This document shows, piece after piece, positions 56,401 through 58,139 of a stretch of 64,000 nt of DNA. A model generated the notes under the pieces. The model made no database searches, was not told the DNA's origin, and saw only the letters and a program-made list of their open reading frames with translations. The translations under genes were made by a program, and so were the position numbers. Location of the stretch: positions 9,238,633-9,302,632 of the forward strand of contig JAKGHH010000006.1 in the NCBI GenBank assembly GCA_022828595.1, in the 5' to 3' direction. Within the stretch, counting starts at the first letter, position 1, and every line of letters starts with the position of its first letter. Origin of the DNA: Nelumbo lutea. Taxonomy: Eukaryota > Streptophyta > Magnoliopsida > Proteales > Nelumbonaceae.

Positions 56401-57375
56401 TGAATTTGAGAATGACCCATCCTGACCCGGAAAACTGGGTTGGATTGGGTTATGGGTGAACCCGTTGACCCAATTGTCAGGTCTAATCAGGACTATTTTT
56501 GTATTGTTAGAAGTTTCCACTCTTCAATCTGTACTATTTAGTCTTTACTCTTTTCTTTTACTATTTGAGTTGTTCAATGTTCAAGTATTTTATTTTATGT
56601 TTGGAACTTTAATGTTAATTCCATTAATTTTGGCATTTTCATGTATTTCTTTTTTATTTTTTTTTAAATTCCAGTTATTTTAAGGGACGACCCAAATTGA
56701 CACATGGGTCAAACCTAACCTGAACATTTAGGGTGAGGGTCTAGCATTTGCCGATCTAACCTGAAATTCAACCCGACCCAAAATCACCCCGGAGTGTTTT
56801 GACCCAATCCGAACTTGACCAACACAACCCAATTTCCAGGTCTACTATCATTGGCTGAAGGACAAATCTAATTGCAGTCACATTGTAATACTAGCTCGTG
56901 AGGTTGCATGAACTTAGTCAATTAAAATTACACCTCCATTTTTTTGATTTGCAGATAAAATGTTTTATTATAAAATTGGAATGTAGGAGTAATAAATTAC
57001 ACCTCCATTTGAAATTGCATATGTAGAAACTCTAGCTTAGTGGCTCTTAGGTATATCTTTTCAACCTCTATAGTTTACCAAACTAATTTTAGTGACTTTT
57101 CATTTTAATGTTTTCAGTGGTAGCGGATAGAATTATAGAAGCTACTGATACAAGCTTTTAAATATATTTTAGCAAGTGGTGTTTTCTCCTAACCATATTT
57201 CCCAGTTATTTTCTATTACCTTGTGCTGCTCACTGATCTGTGCTTATCTCTGAAGGATCCATCTGATAAGAGGAGAATAATATGTGACGAGAAGCTGAAA
57301 GAACTTTTTGAGGTTGACTCTTTCAATGGTTTCACAGTTCCAAAGCTACTGGCAGCTCATTTCGTAAAGACATAA
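7879..57375 (+). CDS. Two-SWIB-domain (BAF60b/UAF30-like) protein, 5'-partial, five exons visible
   Basis: Exons 7879-7990, 8099-8273, 37723-37776, 37851-38026 and 57256-57375 join with matching phases at GT-AG sites into 211 complete codons plus a TAA stop. The product has a first SWIB domain ([14 protein letters not shown] through MNKALSKHI), a Lys/Glu/Gln-rich linker, and a second SWIB domain ([15 protein letters not shown] through VPKLLAAHF). SWIB domains occur in SWI/SNF BAF60 subunits, yeast Uaf30 and MDM2 relatives; plant proteins with DEK_C plus two SWIB domains are thought to act in nuclear chromatin or transcription. The first visible exon opens inside a codon, so an upstream exon must exist; no DEK_C coding was found in 1-7878. 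Introns 2 and 4 are 29,449 and 19,229 bp, full of transposons, whereas introns 1 and 3 are 108 and 74 bp. Identity as a SWIB gene is solid; the exact subfamily and start are not. Confidence 0.87.
8099..8273 (+). CDS. SWIB gene exon: core of SWIB domain 1
   Basis: The acceptor is TTGTTGTAG ending at 8098 and the donor is GTATGT at 8274. The exon reads [17 protein letters not shown], then [17 protein letters not shown], then [12 protein letters not shown] and ends TED plus one base (phase 1). LW.YI..NNLQDP, CDE.L..LF and the final K.HI are SWIB landmarks. Unlike domain 2, there is no intron between NLQ and DP here. The following intron is 29.4 kb. Confidence 0.9.
8274..9110. other. Start of the 29.4-kb intron; no gene recognised
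   Basis: This holds a 90-codon open frame without known domains (8449-8721), a (GA)n microsatellite at about 8986-9004 and otherwise undistinguished AT-rich sequence. Confidence 0.4.
9115..10350 (+). mobile_element. 5'-truncated LINE remnant (zf-RVT and RNase H), split by an Au SINE
   Basis: ASGLFFLS and [12 protein letters not shown] run to 9308. After the SINE the frame resumes with VPPRVNI and then [19 protein letters not shown], the zf-RVT region, with a frameshift. RNase H follows from about 10000 ([19 protein letters not shown]) to VESDSK near 10205, then decays. It is the same family as the LINE at 722-4743. Confidence 0.8.
9309..9458 (+). mobile_element. Au-type SINE with 13-bp target-site duplication
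   Basis: The tRNA-like B-box region GGGTTCAAATCTTGG is followed by an AGCCTCT stretch, GTGAGGCTGCGTACAT, CCAGACCCTGCATTGG, TGGGAGCC and a T-rich end after GGGTTGCCC, which is the layout of plant Au SINEs. TGTGCCACCAAGA flanks it exactly at 9296-9308 and 9459-9471. The target lies within LINE zf-RVT coding sequence. The A-box half is weak, so the 5' part may be eroded. Confidence 0.87.
10351..11758. other. No gene; contains one copy of a GTGCATGCCTCGCC repeat (10535-10732)
   Basis: The repeat at 10535-10732 has an AT-rich left part, then AATTTGCACCTTGCTTC, GTGCATGCCTCGCC and CACTGTTCTGTCCTC. A second copy begins at 17502, immediately right of copia A. A tRNA-like string (GATCAAATCCC near 10999) may belong to a SINE remnant, but I could not define it. 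The rest is AT-rich. Confidence 0.45.
11759..12129 (-). repeat. 3' LTR of copia A
   Basis: On the minus strand it begins TGTAGAGAACAC directly after the polypurine tract and ends near GTTCAAG...GAACTTCT. It pairs with 17131-17501 at about 98.7% identity with no length change. Confidence 0.92.
12186..12573 (-). pseudogene. Copia A RNase H (C-terminal Pol), shifted frame
   Basis: It contains [48 protein letters not shown] and [12 protein letters not shown], the copia RNase H landmarks. It is cut from the upstream reading frame near 12600, where EVY should be followed by TDADW; two bases appear to be missing between TAC and GGATGCC, which makes the upstream frame end in an unrelated tail. Confidence 0.88.
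12574..15516 (-). CDS. Copia A Pol polyprotein: protease, integrase, reverse transcriptase (980 codons open)
   Basis: It cleaves, integrates and copies the element. Domains in order: aspartic protease ([13 protein letters not shown], about residues 41-53), integrase zinc finger ([10 protein letters not shown]...CESCELGKY, about 175-215), integrase core ([37 protein letters not shown], about 235-345), and reverse transcriptase ([53 protein letters not shown]). The YVDD catalytic motif is intact. It is open for 2.9 kb without a stop, unusual here and consistent with a young insertion. The first 40 or so residues are gag-frame spillover after a frameshift. It is in-frame except for the RNase H shift at its end. 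Confidence 0.9.
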   Translation of the reverse strand: MAVQLSYHSHRQPRPHRSLHTQVLEPQPTIASAPGTTEPCWIIDSGASDHMTNLPSLFTTYYLSSGRDKVSIADGSLVPISSKGDIKLSDTISLSSVLHVPKLDTNLLSVSSITKHLNCSVTFFPDRCVFQDLETKKVTGTGRETNGIYLLGESSRREESVDKKLLVSQVVSPVMLWHNRLGHLSFRSLKSLFPTLFESIESSQLKCESCELGKYCRNSYSLSNKRSNSSFDIVHTDVWGPYHIPSMGGYRYFLLFVDDHTRFSWVYLMRSRDEVPALTQNFHQMILTQFDTRIKVLRSDNAKEYFAKPLASYLLNHGVIHQSTCPHTPQQNGIAERKNRHILEVARSIMFTSNVPIRFWDDAILMAVYLINRIPSRVLDMKPPFSLLYPNEELFTIPLKTFGCTCFVQFPGPHHSKFEPKASKCIFLGYAQTQKGYCCYDPVSGKKFISMDVTFFEETPYYSRVSPQGESSERGDLGPFLQGECSEDRVNTFGVVPLPIPVGDEGCSSEGGQRDQKLRVYHRRCKQIDLGHQQSRPAPTSSAAPSPDITAPGPTETPSIVATSPSTDDLDLPIALRKGKRHCTTSMAHCISQFMSYDRLSPSYRSYLTFVADVPIPRTVQEALSVPEWRGTMQVEIDALLKNNTWELVDLPKGKKPVGCRWVFTVKHNADGSIERYKARLVAKGFTQTYGIDYLETLAPVAKMTTIRVLLSLAASYTWPLYQMDVKNAFLNGDLQEEVYMQLPPGFYDTKAGKKVCRLNKALYGLKQSPRAWFDRFRLALGKFDYVQAQSDHTLFIKRVESSLTLLAVYVDDIVVTGNDNDEIEYLKHLLHQEFEVKDLGTLRYFLGIEVARTKQGIFVSQRKYVLDLLAETGKLGVKPADTPIEQNHRISAESGKLLEDKVMFQWLVGKLLYLCLTQPDISYAVSVVSQYMHSPRTTHLLAAERILAYLKRCPGRGILFKNNDHMKVEVYGCRLGWEC
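15404..16339 (-). pseudogene. Copia A Gag, broken
   Basis: The N-terminal part (16339-16007) reads [19 protein letters not shown] and [18 protein letters not shown], a UBN2-type gag. Downstream the frame changes and a stretch of the gag body appears missing between about 16000 and 15910. The C-terminal part (15898-15404) has the zinc knuckle [14 protein letters not shown] (CX2CX4HX4C). It overlaps the Pol frame, so one shift separates knuckle and protease. Confidence 0.85.
17131..17501 (-). repeat. 5' LTR of copia A
   Basis: The partner of 11759-12129. Its inner edge abuts the minus-strand primer-binding site, TGGTATTAGAGC, one base off the usual initiator-Met match. Confidence 0.92.
17502..17723. 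repeat. Second copy of the GTGCATG...TTGCACC repeat
   Basis: It aligns with 10535-10732: the AT-rich left part (TTTAAATAATACTATTTTAA), then AATTTGCACCTTGCTT, a GTGCATG core, CACTGTTCTGTCCTC and CAACTTATTCTT. Copia A has landed at its left edge. Confidence 0.65.
17724..18370. other. No gene recognised
   Basis: AT-rich intronic sequence. A 71-codon open frame at 18147-18362 has no recognisable domain. Confidence 0.35.
18371..19289 (+). mobile_element. LINE 3' fragment (zf-RVT, RNase H), truncated at both ends
   Basis: It is closely similar to 3560-4480 of the first LINE: GTGTGGACCC, then [16 protein letters not shown] text, [12 protein letters not shown], a [19 protein letters not shown] helix, and RNase H from 19001 ([13 protein letters not shown]). 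It breaks after CTCTCAG at 19289, before the usual C-terminal AKQ motif and tail; an A run follows. Confidence 0.8.
19290..19589. other. No gene recognised
   Basis: A short stretch between the LINE fragment and the copia C LTR. No domain, terminal repeat or tandem repeat was seen. Confidence 0.35.
19590..19830 (+). repeat. 5' LTR of copia C
   Basis: It has a TATA-like ACTATATATACC with CAATAAAGGAG downstream, then a (CT)n tract at about 19767-19796, and ends just before TGGTATCTGAGC. The left border is estimated. It is about 80% similar by eye to 35000-35167. Confidence 0.65.
20577..20935 (+). mobile_element. 5'-truncated LINE (RNase H end) inserted in copia C RT
   Basis: It reads [19 protein letters not shown], then RFKWLTRG, the LINE RNase H C-terminus, and ends in TATTTATCAAAAAAA. 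The flanks GAAAAGAACTAGTTGGATGG (20557-20576) and GAAAAGAACCAATAGGATGG (20936-20955) match 17 of 20 and look like an aged target duplication in the copia GKELVGWKW codons. Confidence 0.8.
21847..22147 (-). repeat. 3' LTR of copia B
   Basis: 301 bp. On the minus strand it opens TGTTGGATTGAAG directly after the polypurine tract and ends GCTCACA. It pairs with 27094-27394. Confidence 0.92.
22313..24505 (-). CDS. Copia B Pol, C-terminal: integrase end, reverse transcriptase, RNase H (730 codons open)
   Basis: It runs from the integrase core tail ([19 protein letters not shown], then [12 protein letters not shown]) through RT ([73 protein letters not shown]) to RNase H ([58 protein letters not shown]). 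The catalytic YVDD is intact; SSWAWF differs from the usual SPRAWF. Upstream it is separated from the rest of integrase by a stop in the TPQ-NGVAE motif near 24540. The last RNase H codons run past a stop near 22310. It is better called a near-intact pseudogene than an active gene. Confidence 0.88.
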   Translation of the reverse strand: MEIARALLFQHKVPKQYWSQAVLTASYLINRMPSKVLGMKTPFSILCPTLPEFPLPPRVFGCICFIHVKDPKKTKLDPKATKGIFLGYSPTQKGYKCYDHVSKKKYITRDVVFFESQPYFQSSQNPLQGETSGLEEESHSPSFFVPLSDSGLPSSSTTPSYDIPGQPSKAPNVPVTPPDAAAAPEESSRQQKEILTYNRRKKGSQPHDCNQLDSDQSISTIQGNSNSHTSDLDLPIALRKPVRSCTTRHPIADLVSYSQLSPAYHSFVSALSSIHVPSRYLEATSDPRWKEAMNEEMKALMKARTWELVDLPEGKGIVGCKWVFTVKHKEDRSIERYKARLVAKGFTQKEGIDYKETFAPVAKLNTIRVLLSLAANFSWELHQLDVKNAFLNGDLHEEVFMEPPLGSDVGKKVCKLRKALYGLKQSSWAWFERLCMAMKKVGYTRSGADHTLFTRRQDSKLMALIVYVDDMVIARNDLEEIKRLKEFLASEFEIKDLGDLRYFLGIQVAKREGIYICQRKYVLDLLEETGMMGCRPADTPIEQNHGLQESMGEDYCDRERYQKLVGKLIYLSLTRPDIAYAVHVVSQFMHSPKIPHMRAVERILRYLKTCPGKGILFRKNSKLEIEAYTDADLVGSVGDKKSTSGYCTFVGGNLVTWRSKKQNVVARSSAEAEYRAMAHGVAELLWLRTLLNELGIKAEGPLRLYCDNKAAINIANNPVQHDRTKHIEID
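24539..25667 (-). pseudogene. Copia B protease and integrase N-terminal half, interrupted
   Basis: The protease ([16 protein letters not shown]) lies in 25667-25254. After a frame change, integrase follows in 25216-24539: [42 protein letters not shown] and [10 protein letters not shown], then a stop codon where the family has Q before NGVAE. That stop cuts integrase in its catalytic core. Confidence 0.85.
25700..26606 (-). pseudogene. Copia B Gag, interrupted at the zinc knuckle
   Basis: A 250-codon frame at 26606-25854 reads [54 protein letters not shown] and [19 protein letters not shown], a UBN2-like gag. Past a stop near 25852 the zinc knuckle [12 protein letters not shown] follows, but a stop replaces the residue before the last Cys (25740 region). 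It differs from gag of A and J in the N-terminal half. Confidence 0.83.
27094..27394 (-). repeat. 5' LTR of copia B
   Basis: 301 bp, immediately followed on the minus strand by the exact initiator-Met primer site TGGTATCAGAGC. Confidence 0.92.
27436..27634 (-). repeat. Putative 3' LTR of copia D
   Basis: TGAATAGAG at the left and CTCCACA at the right, directly before a CT tract that is the minus-strand polypurine tract. No partner LTR is in the window, so the left edge is a guess. Confidence 0.5.
27640..28524 (-). pseudogene. Copia D RNase H region and RT thumb
   Basis: Minus-strand translation in broken frames gives the copia C-terminal order: the [17 protein letters not shown] thumb near 28450, [17 protein letters not shown] near 28040, [16 protein letters not shown] near 27970 and [16 protein letters not shown] near 27800. 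Stops occur throughout. Confidence 0.75.
28525..29286 (+). mobile_element. 5'-truncated LINE with target duplication, RNase H frame intact
   Basis: It is flanked by AAAGGAATTATGAAGTAA at 28507-28524 and 29287-29304 (at least 15 bp after discounting the A tail), with no mismatches. It ends in TTATTGATAAAAAAAA. The target is the RT/RNase H region of copia D, so it is younger than D. The perfect duplication and open frame point to a recent insertion. Confidence 0.92.
28540..29169 (+). CDS. LINE ORF2 C-terminal fragment with RNase H (209 codons)
   Basis: It starts in the helix after zf-RVT ([16 protein letters not shown]) and continues into a plant LINE RNase [20 protein letters not shown] (first catalytic Asp), [16 protein letters not shown] (Glu), [14 protein letters not shown] (Asp) and [15 protein letters not shown] (last Asp: conserved position occupied by VDGLAKQG). 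It is open to its natural stop after LWASF. It has no endonuclease or RT, so it cannot move itself; it is a dead-on-arrival copy that happens to be in frame. Gene predictors may report it as a host gene. Confidence 0.85.
   Translation: MWKERNSRIFSDKEKTLEDLLDRILLRAVQWLKSLELFSDCPMDDLLRNWKEIASTARCKRTLCLFWSPPPSGFIKLNFDGSSVRNPGPSGIGGVFRNEERIVTALFSGPIGEGDSLRAEILVALEGIRRAKKLNISRLILEGDSKVVVNWLKTEGSGLWNFNNEKKQFSWLGRDIEIQYSCVKRSANSFVDGLAKQGVIREAVLWASF
29351..29879 (-). repeat. 3' LTR of gypsy E
   Basis: 529 bp. It includes a short tandem array of GATAAGATAAGCTAA-like units (about 29620-29720). It carries 28 bp (GGACCCGGGGCCTG region) absent from the partner. Confidence 0.93.
29789..31777 (-). CDS. Gypsy E Pol, C-terminal: RNase H, integrase, chromodomain-like tail (662 codons open)
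   Basis: RNase H comes first ([61 protein letters not shown]). The usual TDH is TNH here, so one catalytic Asp is replaced. Integrase follows: zinc finger [15 protein letters not shown]...CSTCQQHK, core DDE region ([43 protein letters not shown]), then a [19 protein letters not shown] module. The C-terminus ([18 protein letters not shown]...FKLEDKL) resembles a degenerate chromodomain, as in chromoviruses. It is separated from RT by a frame break at 31716-31777. The open frame runs into the LTR. Confidence 0.9.
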   Translation of the reverse strand: MKCTVSLRNALSSTPVLQLSNFALEFTVECDASEVGIGAVLQQQGHPIAFFSRRLADQHLKLPAYERELIGLARAIQHWRPYLWGRSFIIKTNHYSLKYLLEQRLTTSPQQHWISKLLGFDFRVEYKAGSSNRAADALSRREEDAMVLCSISQPRISLFDDIKKAAPQSPEWSLLLQKIQTGMADPDWSLHDELVLYKGRVHLPANCPLIPTIITSIHNSTHEGIRKTLHRVRTDFHWRGMKTSIRDFVKNCSTCQQHKWENLHLAGLLQPLSIPSQIWADISMDFIEGLPKVGGKSVLFVVVDRFSKYTHFIPLSHPYSATSVALAFFSHIFRLHGLPESIVSDRDPVFTSPFWKELFRLHGTTLAYSSAYRPQTDGQTEVVNRTIEMYLRCFVGNQPRRWLEWLPWAEYCYNTAYHSSLDMTPFRVVYDRDPPRLLSYEPGSTRLDTIDHSLQDHDALLADVRIRLQQAQLRMKLHYDKHHRELSFNPRQFVWLKLQPYRQCSLRHKAAPKLAPKFYGPYKVLRRIGSVAYQLELPETSRIHDVFHISLLKPITGVPPDQVPSLPPLKDGKLVPQPKTVTRSRSNRGILEVSVEWCDLPPTEATWIPLAEFQATYPAFKLEDKLIVQKGSNVMDDFLEKTYRRRRQQQAPGPPPVVARIQ
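31716..32936 (-). pseudogene. Gypsy E protease end and reverse transcriptase
   Basis: It reads a protease remnant ([20 protein letters not shown]), a linker, then [74 protein letters not shown] and [11 protein letters not shown] (catalytic FDD), ending [18 protein letters not shown]. At the 3' end GACAGTGCATTTC occurs twice 18 bp apart and the frame leaves RNase H, so RT and RNase H are no longer fused. Confidence 0.88.
33104..34229 (-). pseudogene. Gypsy E Gag and start of protease
   Basis: Gag capsid region: [80 protein letters not shown] (34229-33354). In another frame (33466-33104) the zinc knuckle follows ([20 protein letters not shown]). A coiled-coil-like N-terminus precedes capsid ([18 protein letters not shown]). 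A stop near 33100 and a frame change separate it from protease/RT. Confidence 0.85.
34187..34701 (-). repeat. 5' LTR of gypsy E
   Basis: 515 bp, the partner of 29351-29879. Three bases separate it from the primer-binding site. Confidence 0.93.
35000..35167 (+). repeat. Partial LTR, same family as the copia C LTR
   Basis: It shares CCCTTTTA, TTTTTATTGTACTG, ACTATATATACCAATAAAG, TCTCAATCTTTCTTCTTCC, a (CT)n tract and the terminal TTAATA with 19640-19830. It may be the 3' LTR of copia C, whose left part was lost where it meets copia D; a separate partial LTR is also possible. Confidence 0.6.
35409..35480. repeat. (ATAC)n/(AT)n microsatellite
   Basis: ATACATACAT units grade into a (TA)n run. 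Confidence 0.9.
35517..35772. repeat. Diverged tandem duplication, about 150-bp period
   Basis: AGCAGCTAGGGGCAATCTAG at 35518 and AGCAGCCAGGGGCAATCCAA at 35668 each lead into GTGGTGGGTGTA, a GATT.GACTGA stretch and CTATGGT.TGAA.AG.AATGG. The two copies (about 35517-35621 and 35667-35772) are separated by a short unique segment resembling the sequence at 35188-35210. Confidence 0.7.
35890..36507. mobile_element. Non-autonomous TIR element, AAGGCG family, copy 1
   Basis: Left end CTCAAGGCGCCCTTGG with GCTTGCCTCGCC; right end GCCTCGCTTGGCACC then TTGAAAACTATG. The AT-rich interior (GACATTATTAAACTAAATA, AATCAACACA, CTTCAAAACCTGAACCAAT) matches 44100-44598. The left terminus lacks the CATAG start, so it is eroded. 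Confidence 0.7.
36508..36712 (+). mobile_element. LINE RNase H C-terminal scrap, different family
   Basis: [20 protein letters not shown] and TLARLGADS are the end of a plant LINE RNase H (REGNQLAD motif). No tail or target duplication was identified. Confidence 0.55.
36713..37722. other. End of the 29.4-kb intron; no gene recognised
   Basis: AT-rich sequence with a (TTTTG)n run near 36858 and a pyrimidine-richer approach to the acceptor at 37722. Confidence 0.4.
37723..37776 (+). CDS. SWIB gene exon: charged linker between the SWIB domains
   Basis: The acceptor is ATGAATTTGCAG ending at 37722 and the donor GTGAGG at 37777. The first two bases complete the Ala codon begun at 8273, then 17 Lys/Gln/Glu-rich codons ([17 protein letters not shown]) and one base follow. 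A lysine-rich low-complexity linker between SWIB domains is usual in plant homologues. The phase match across the 29.4-kb intron supports the join. Confidence 0.78.
37851..38026 (+). CDS. SWIB gene exon: first half of SWIB domain 2
   Basis: The acceptor is CTTGTCAG ending at 37850 and the donor GTATTT at 38027. The exon completes the split codon, continues a basic linker ([14 protein letters not shown]), then reads [20 protein letters not shown] and [15 protein letters not shown]. It ends in phase 0 exactly before the conserved DP that opens the final exon 19.2 kb downstream. Confidence 0.9.
38027..38875. other. Start of the 19.2-kb intron; no gene recognised
   Basis: Ordinary intronic sequence with no repeat ends or coding signal seen. 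Confidence 0.4.
38876..39110. repeat. Dispersed plant repeat with TGGGGTCAGCTACAT motif
   Basis: CAACTAAGCCTTGTCCCAAC, ATGGGGTCAGCTACATAAAT and a TTCAGTTCCATATCCAT-like stretch are in the order seen in a common short plant repeat often counted among SINE-derived elements. Ends were not resolved. Confidence 0.5.
39600..40749 (+). mobile_element. 5'-truncated LINE with perfect 16-bp target duplication
   Basis: ATAGTCTTTTCTCTGT flanks it at 39584-39599 and 40750-40765. It carries the zf-RVT module ([16 protein letters not shown], then [20 protein letters not shown]) in 39636-40031, a stop after SVWE, and RNase H in two frames ([19 protein letters not shown] from 40245; [11 protein letters not shown] and [16 protein letters not shown] to 40649). 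The tail TTTCTGATAAAGAAAAA is imperfect. It is inactive because it lacks endonuclease and RT. Confidence 0.92.
41561..44880 (+). pseudogene. LINE ORF1-like (DUF4283-type) remnant, no ORF2
   Basis: Broken frames in order: [20 protein letters not shown] (about 41650); a DUF4283-like region ([20 protein letters not shown] near 42300; [20 protein letters not shown] and [17 protein letters not shown], 42394-42888); and a low-complexity C-terminal region (42987-43752). DUF4283 proteins are the nucleic-acid-binding ORF1 of many plant LINEs. No CCHC knuckle was seen. Downstream (about 44880-45140) is a T-rich 3' region ending CTCTTAAAAAAAATAT, which looks like a poly(A) tail, with no endonuclease or RT. 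The interior is interrupted by the TIR element 44100-44598. Confidence 0.55.
44100..44598. mobile_element. Non-autonomous TIR element, AAGGCG family, copy 2 (499 bp)
   Basis: The left CCATAGTTGTCAAGGCG and inverse right CCATAGTTTTCACGGCG termini match at 15 of 17. TCACAG lies directly outside both ends (44094-44099, 44599-44604). The interior matches copy 1 at 35890-36507. No open frame. The superfamily is not settled: a six-base duplication may be the visible part of an 8-9-bp one. Confidence 0.78.
45438..45559. repeat. Small inverted-end repeat, AGGGGTGCA...TGCACCCCT
   Basis: GGGGTGCATGTCGGG at the left and CCCGCCCAAGTTGCACCCC at the right are imperfect inverted ends about 120 bp apart, with GGTCAGGTCC inside. 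The family resembles short plant repeats that begin AGGGGTGCAA. No clear target duplication. Confidence 0.4.
45661..45953 (+). repeat. 5' LTR of copia I
   Basis: 293 bp, TG...CA, abutting the primer site TGGTATCAGAGC. It has a CT-rich segment near its 3' end. Confidence 0.92.
46713..47790 (+). pseudogene. Copia I Gag
   Basis: The capsid-like part (from 46713: [56 protein letters not shown]) breaks frame near 47140. A glycine/arginine-rich segment and the zinc knuckle ([19 protein letters not shown]) follow at 47349-47732, ending YEQFLQTS and two stop codons. The frame would continue [18 protein letters not shown] up to 47790, where copia J begins. Confidence 0.87.
47791..48095 (+). repeat. 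5' LTR of copia J
   Basis: The left edge is inferred from the break in copia I (after SVKK) and the TGGGCTGAATGGCCC start; the right edge from the adjoining primer site. There is no partner LTR for confirmation. Confidence 0.65.
48964..49638 (+). CDS. Copia J Gag capsid region
   Basis: About 224 codons open from the ATG in GCATGATGG. Landmarks: [93 protein letters not shown] and [16 protein letters not shown], then a TAG stop. This is a UBN2-type copia gag, matching copia A gag at WVQENY and NSMQP. The zinc knuckle lies after the stop, in the frame starting 49675. Confidence 0.85.
   Translation: MMDFSNFENKNTTEYGQMLGTPTDAMLAVTTVKLDGTNYLAWSQSVKIHICSKGKWGFISGSKKAPPEDDPSYERWVQENYTVIEWLVNSMQPQISQHYLWMNSAKEIWDSVAETYSQKLNVARAYKLRSDVKNLRQGEKSLATYFSILKSIWQEIDLIEAVTWDTPKDAETYRKLVEQNRVFEFLTGLNSEYNITKQNILSKEDVSLSQAYTLVSSEESRRQV
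49675..50487 (+). pseudogene. Copia J Gag zinc knuckle and protease
   Basis: The knuckle [20 protein letters not shown] (CX2CX4HX4C) is followed by a Ser-rich spacer and the aspartic protease ([48 protein letters not shown]), then integrase entry NGIYLLD. The frame ends at a stop after LVKLC. Confidence 0.85.
50488..52296 (+). pseudogene. Copia J integrase and reverse transcriptase (truncated)
   Basis: Integrase in broken frames: [19 protein letters not shown] near 50490, CESC-stop-LSKHC, then [18 protein letters not shown] and a frameshift into [35 protein letters not shown]. From 50776 the frame is open through the integrase tail into [36 protein letters not shown] (Tyr replaces the usual Asn), [19 protein letters not shown]. 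The YVDD motif is absent because J is deleted from there. The frame runs about 80 bases into copia I, giving a false fused end. Confidence 0.85.
52297..55335 (+). pseudogene. Copia I Pol: protease, integrase, RT, RNase H
   Basis: Protease [17 protein letters not shown] opens this part. Integrase: [16 protein letters not shown], a stop after [22 protein letters not shown], and a TGA in NGVAE-KNRHLLE (53101). From 53136 it is open to 54854: RT with [46 protein letters not shown], a short deletion, [13 protein letters not shown] and [13 protein letters not shown] frameshift near 54800 leads into RNase H (54793-55335): [47 protein letters not shown] and the terminal [14 protein letters not shown] is intact, but integrase stops and frameshifts inactivate it. 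Confidence 0.88.
55343..55644 (+). repeat. 3' LTR of copia I
   Basis: 302 bp, the partner of 45661-45953, directly after AAGGGGGAG. Confidence 0.92.
55771..56049. mobile_element. Small TIR element (MITE, hAT-like size of duplication)
   Basis: Left TAGGAGCAGAGCTAG and inverse right CAGGGACGGAGCTAG form imperfect inverted ends. CTACAAG lies immediately outside both (55764-55770, 56050-56056). No coding. A 7-8-base duplication would fit hAT, but this is not decisive. Confidence 0.65.
56109..56273 (-). mobile_element. Au-type SINE, minus strand
   Basis: On the minus strand: GCAACCTGGGTGACCAGGG, TTCAAATCTTGGAAACAGCC, GGTAAGGCTGCATACAT, TAGACCCCACATTGGTGGG and GGGTTGCCC followed by a T run. It is closely similar to the copy at 9309-9458 but longer on the 5' side (TCTTGGCAAAACGG). 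No target duplication was recognised. Confidence 0.82.
56332..56844. repeat. Repeat with TAGACYTGGAAA inverted ends
   Basis: TAGACTTGGAAA at the left and TTTCCAGGTCTA at the right are inverted, with AACCCAACCC/GGGTTGGATTGGG motifs inside both arms and an AT-rich centre. It resembles common plant repeats with TAGACCTGG ends. Confidence 0.5.
57256..57375 (+). CDS. SWIB gene last exon: second half of SWIB domain 2 and stop
   Basis: The acceptor TCTCTGAAG ends at 57255. The exon reads [18 protein letters not shown], then [18 protein letters not shown] and ends VKT-stop (TAA at 57373-57375). This supplies the CDE.L.ELF and L..HF landmarks missing from the exon at 37851-38026, so the domain is whole only if the 19.2-kb intron is removed. 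The end shortly after the domain is usual for this family. Confidence 0.9.
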   Translation, partial: DPSDKRRIICDEKLKELFEVDSFNGFTVPKLLAAHFVKT

Positions 57376-58139
57376 CTGTGAGTTGCTCATTTGATTTTGT
57401 GTTTTTTAAATGTTTAACTCAAGGGGATGGGTAATTTTGCTTCTCTGAGTGTAACATCAGATTCTAATTATCACTTCGCTGTCCTCTACCATCAATCATT
57501 TTTCACAATTACAGCATAAGAACAATAGAAAAATTAAAAATAGAAATCAGTTGTTTCCCTCATCTTTTCAAATGGCATTCTTATTATGGTTTCACATCTG
57601 GCATTCTATATCCAGATGTCATAAGATATCGTTGCCTAAATTATTTACCTTCGTAATGAATGGAAAAAAATGGTCTCAATTCTCAAATGATCATTTTAAT
57701 CTTATATCATACATCCAAATTTTGAATATAATTATAGATGCACTTGAAAGCGAAAGTTGCTCTTCAACCACCTGAAAGGAAGTCAGCTACTGCATAAGAG
57801 CCATACAGGAACCCAGAGATGATAGACTGAAACAGGTGGCTTCTTAGCTTTCTTTAGTATGGCAAAGTGTGATATCTATTGGCTTCAAGCAGCCTTCATA
57901 ATTTAGAGATGCTTGAATCCGATTCTTGGTGCCTCTTTCTCTTGTATATTCTTCTGCTTAAAGAGTGGTGAGAAAACCCATCATCTCTCTCTCTTTTGAA
58001 AGGTATGCAACAGCTTTTTCCCTCTCTTTGGTACCATAGAGGATCAACTTTTGGAAGTTATGGTCTTGTTTTCTTGTCTGTTGATTCCTCGATATAAAAA
58101 GAGGACTTGTGTTACTGTACCTGAGCAGTAGTCATTTGG
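57376..58139. other. Downstream of the SWIB stop codon; probable 3' UTR and flank
   Basis: The 3' UTR of the SWIB gene should begin here, but I could not place its end or a poly(A) signal. No other coding region was seen. Confidence 0.35.
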
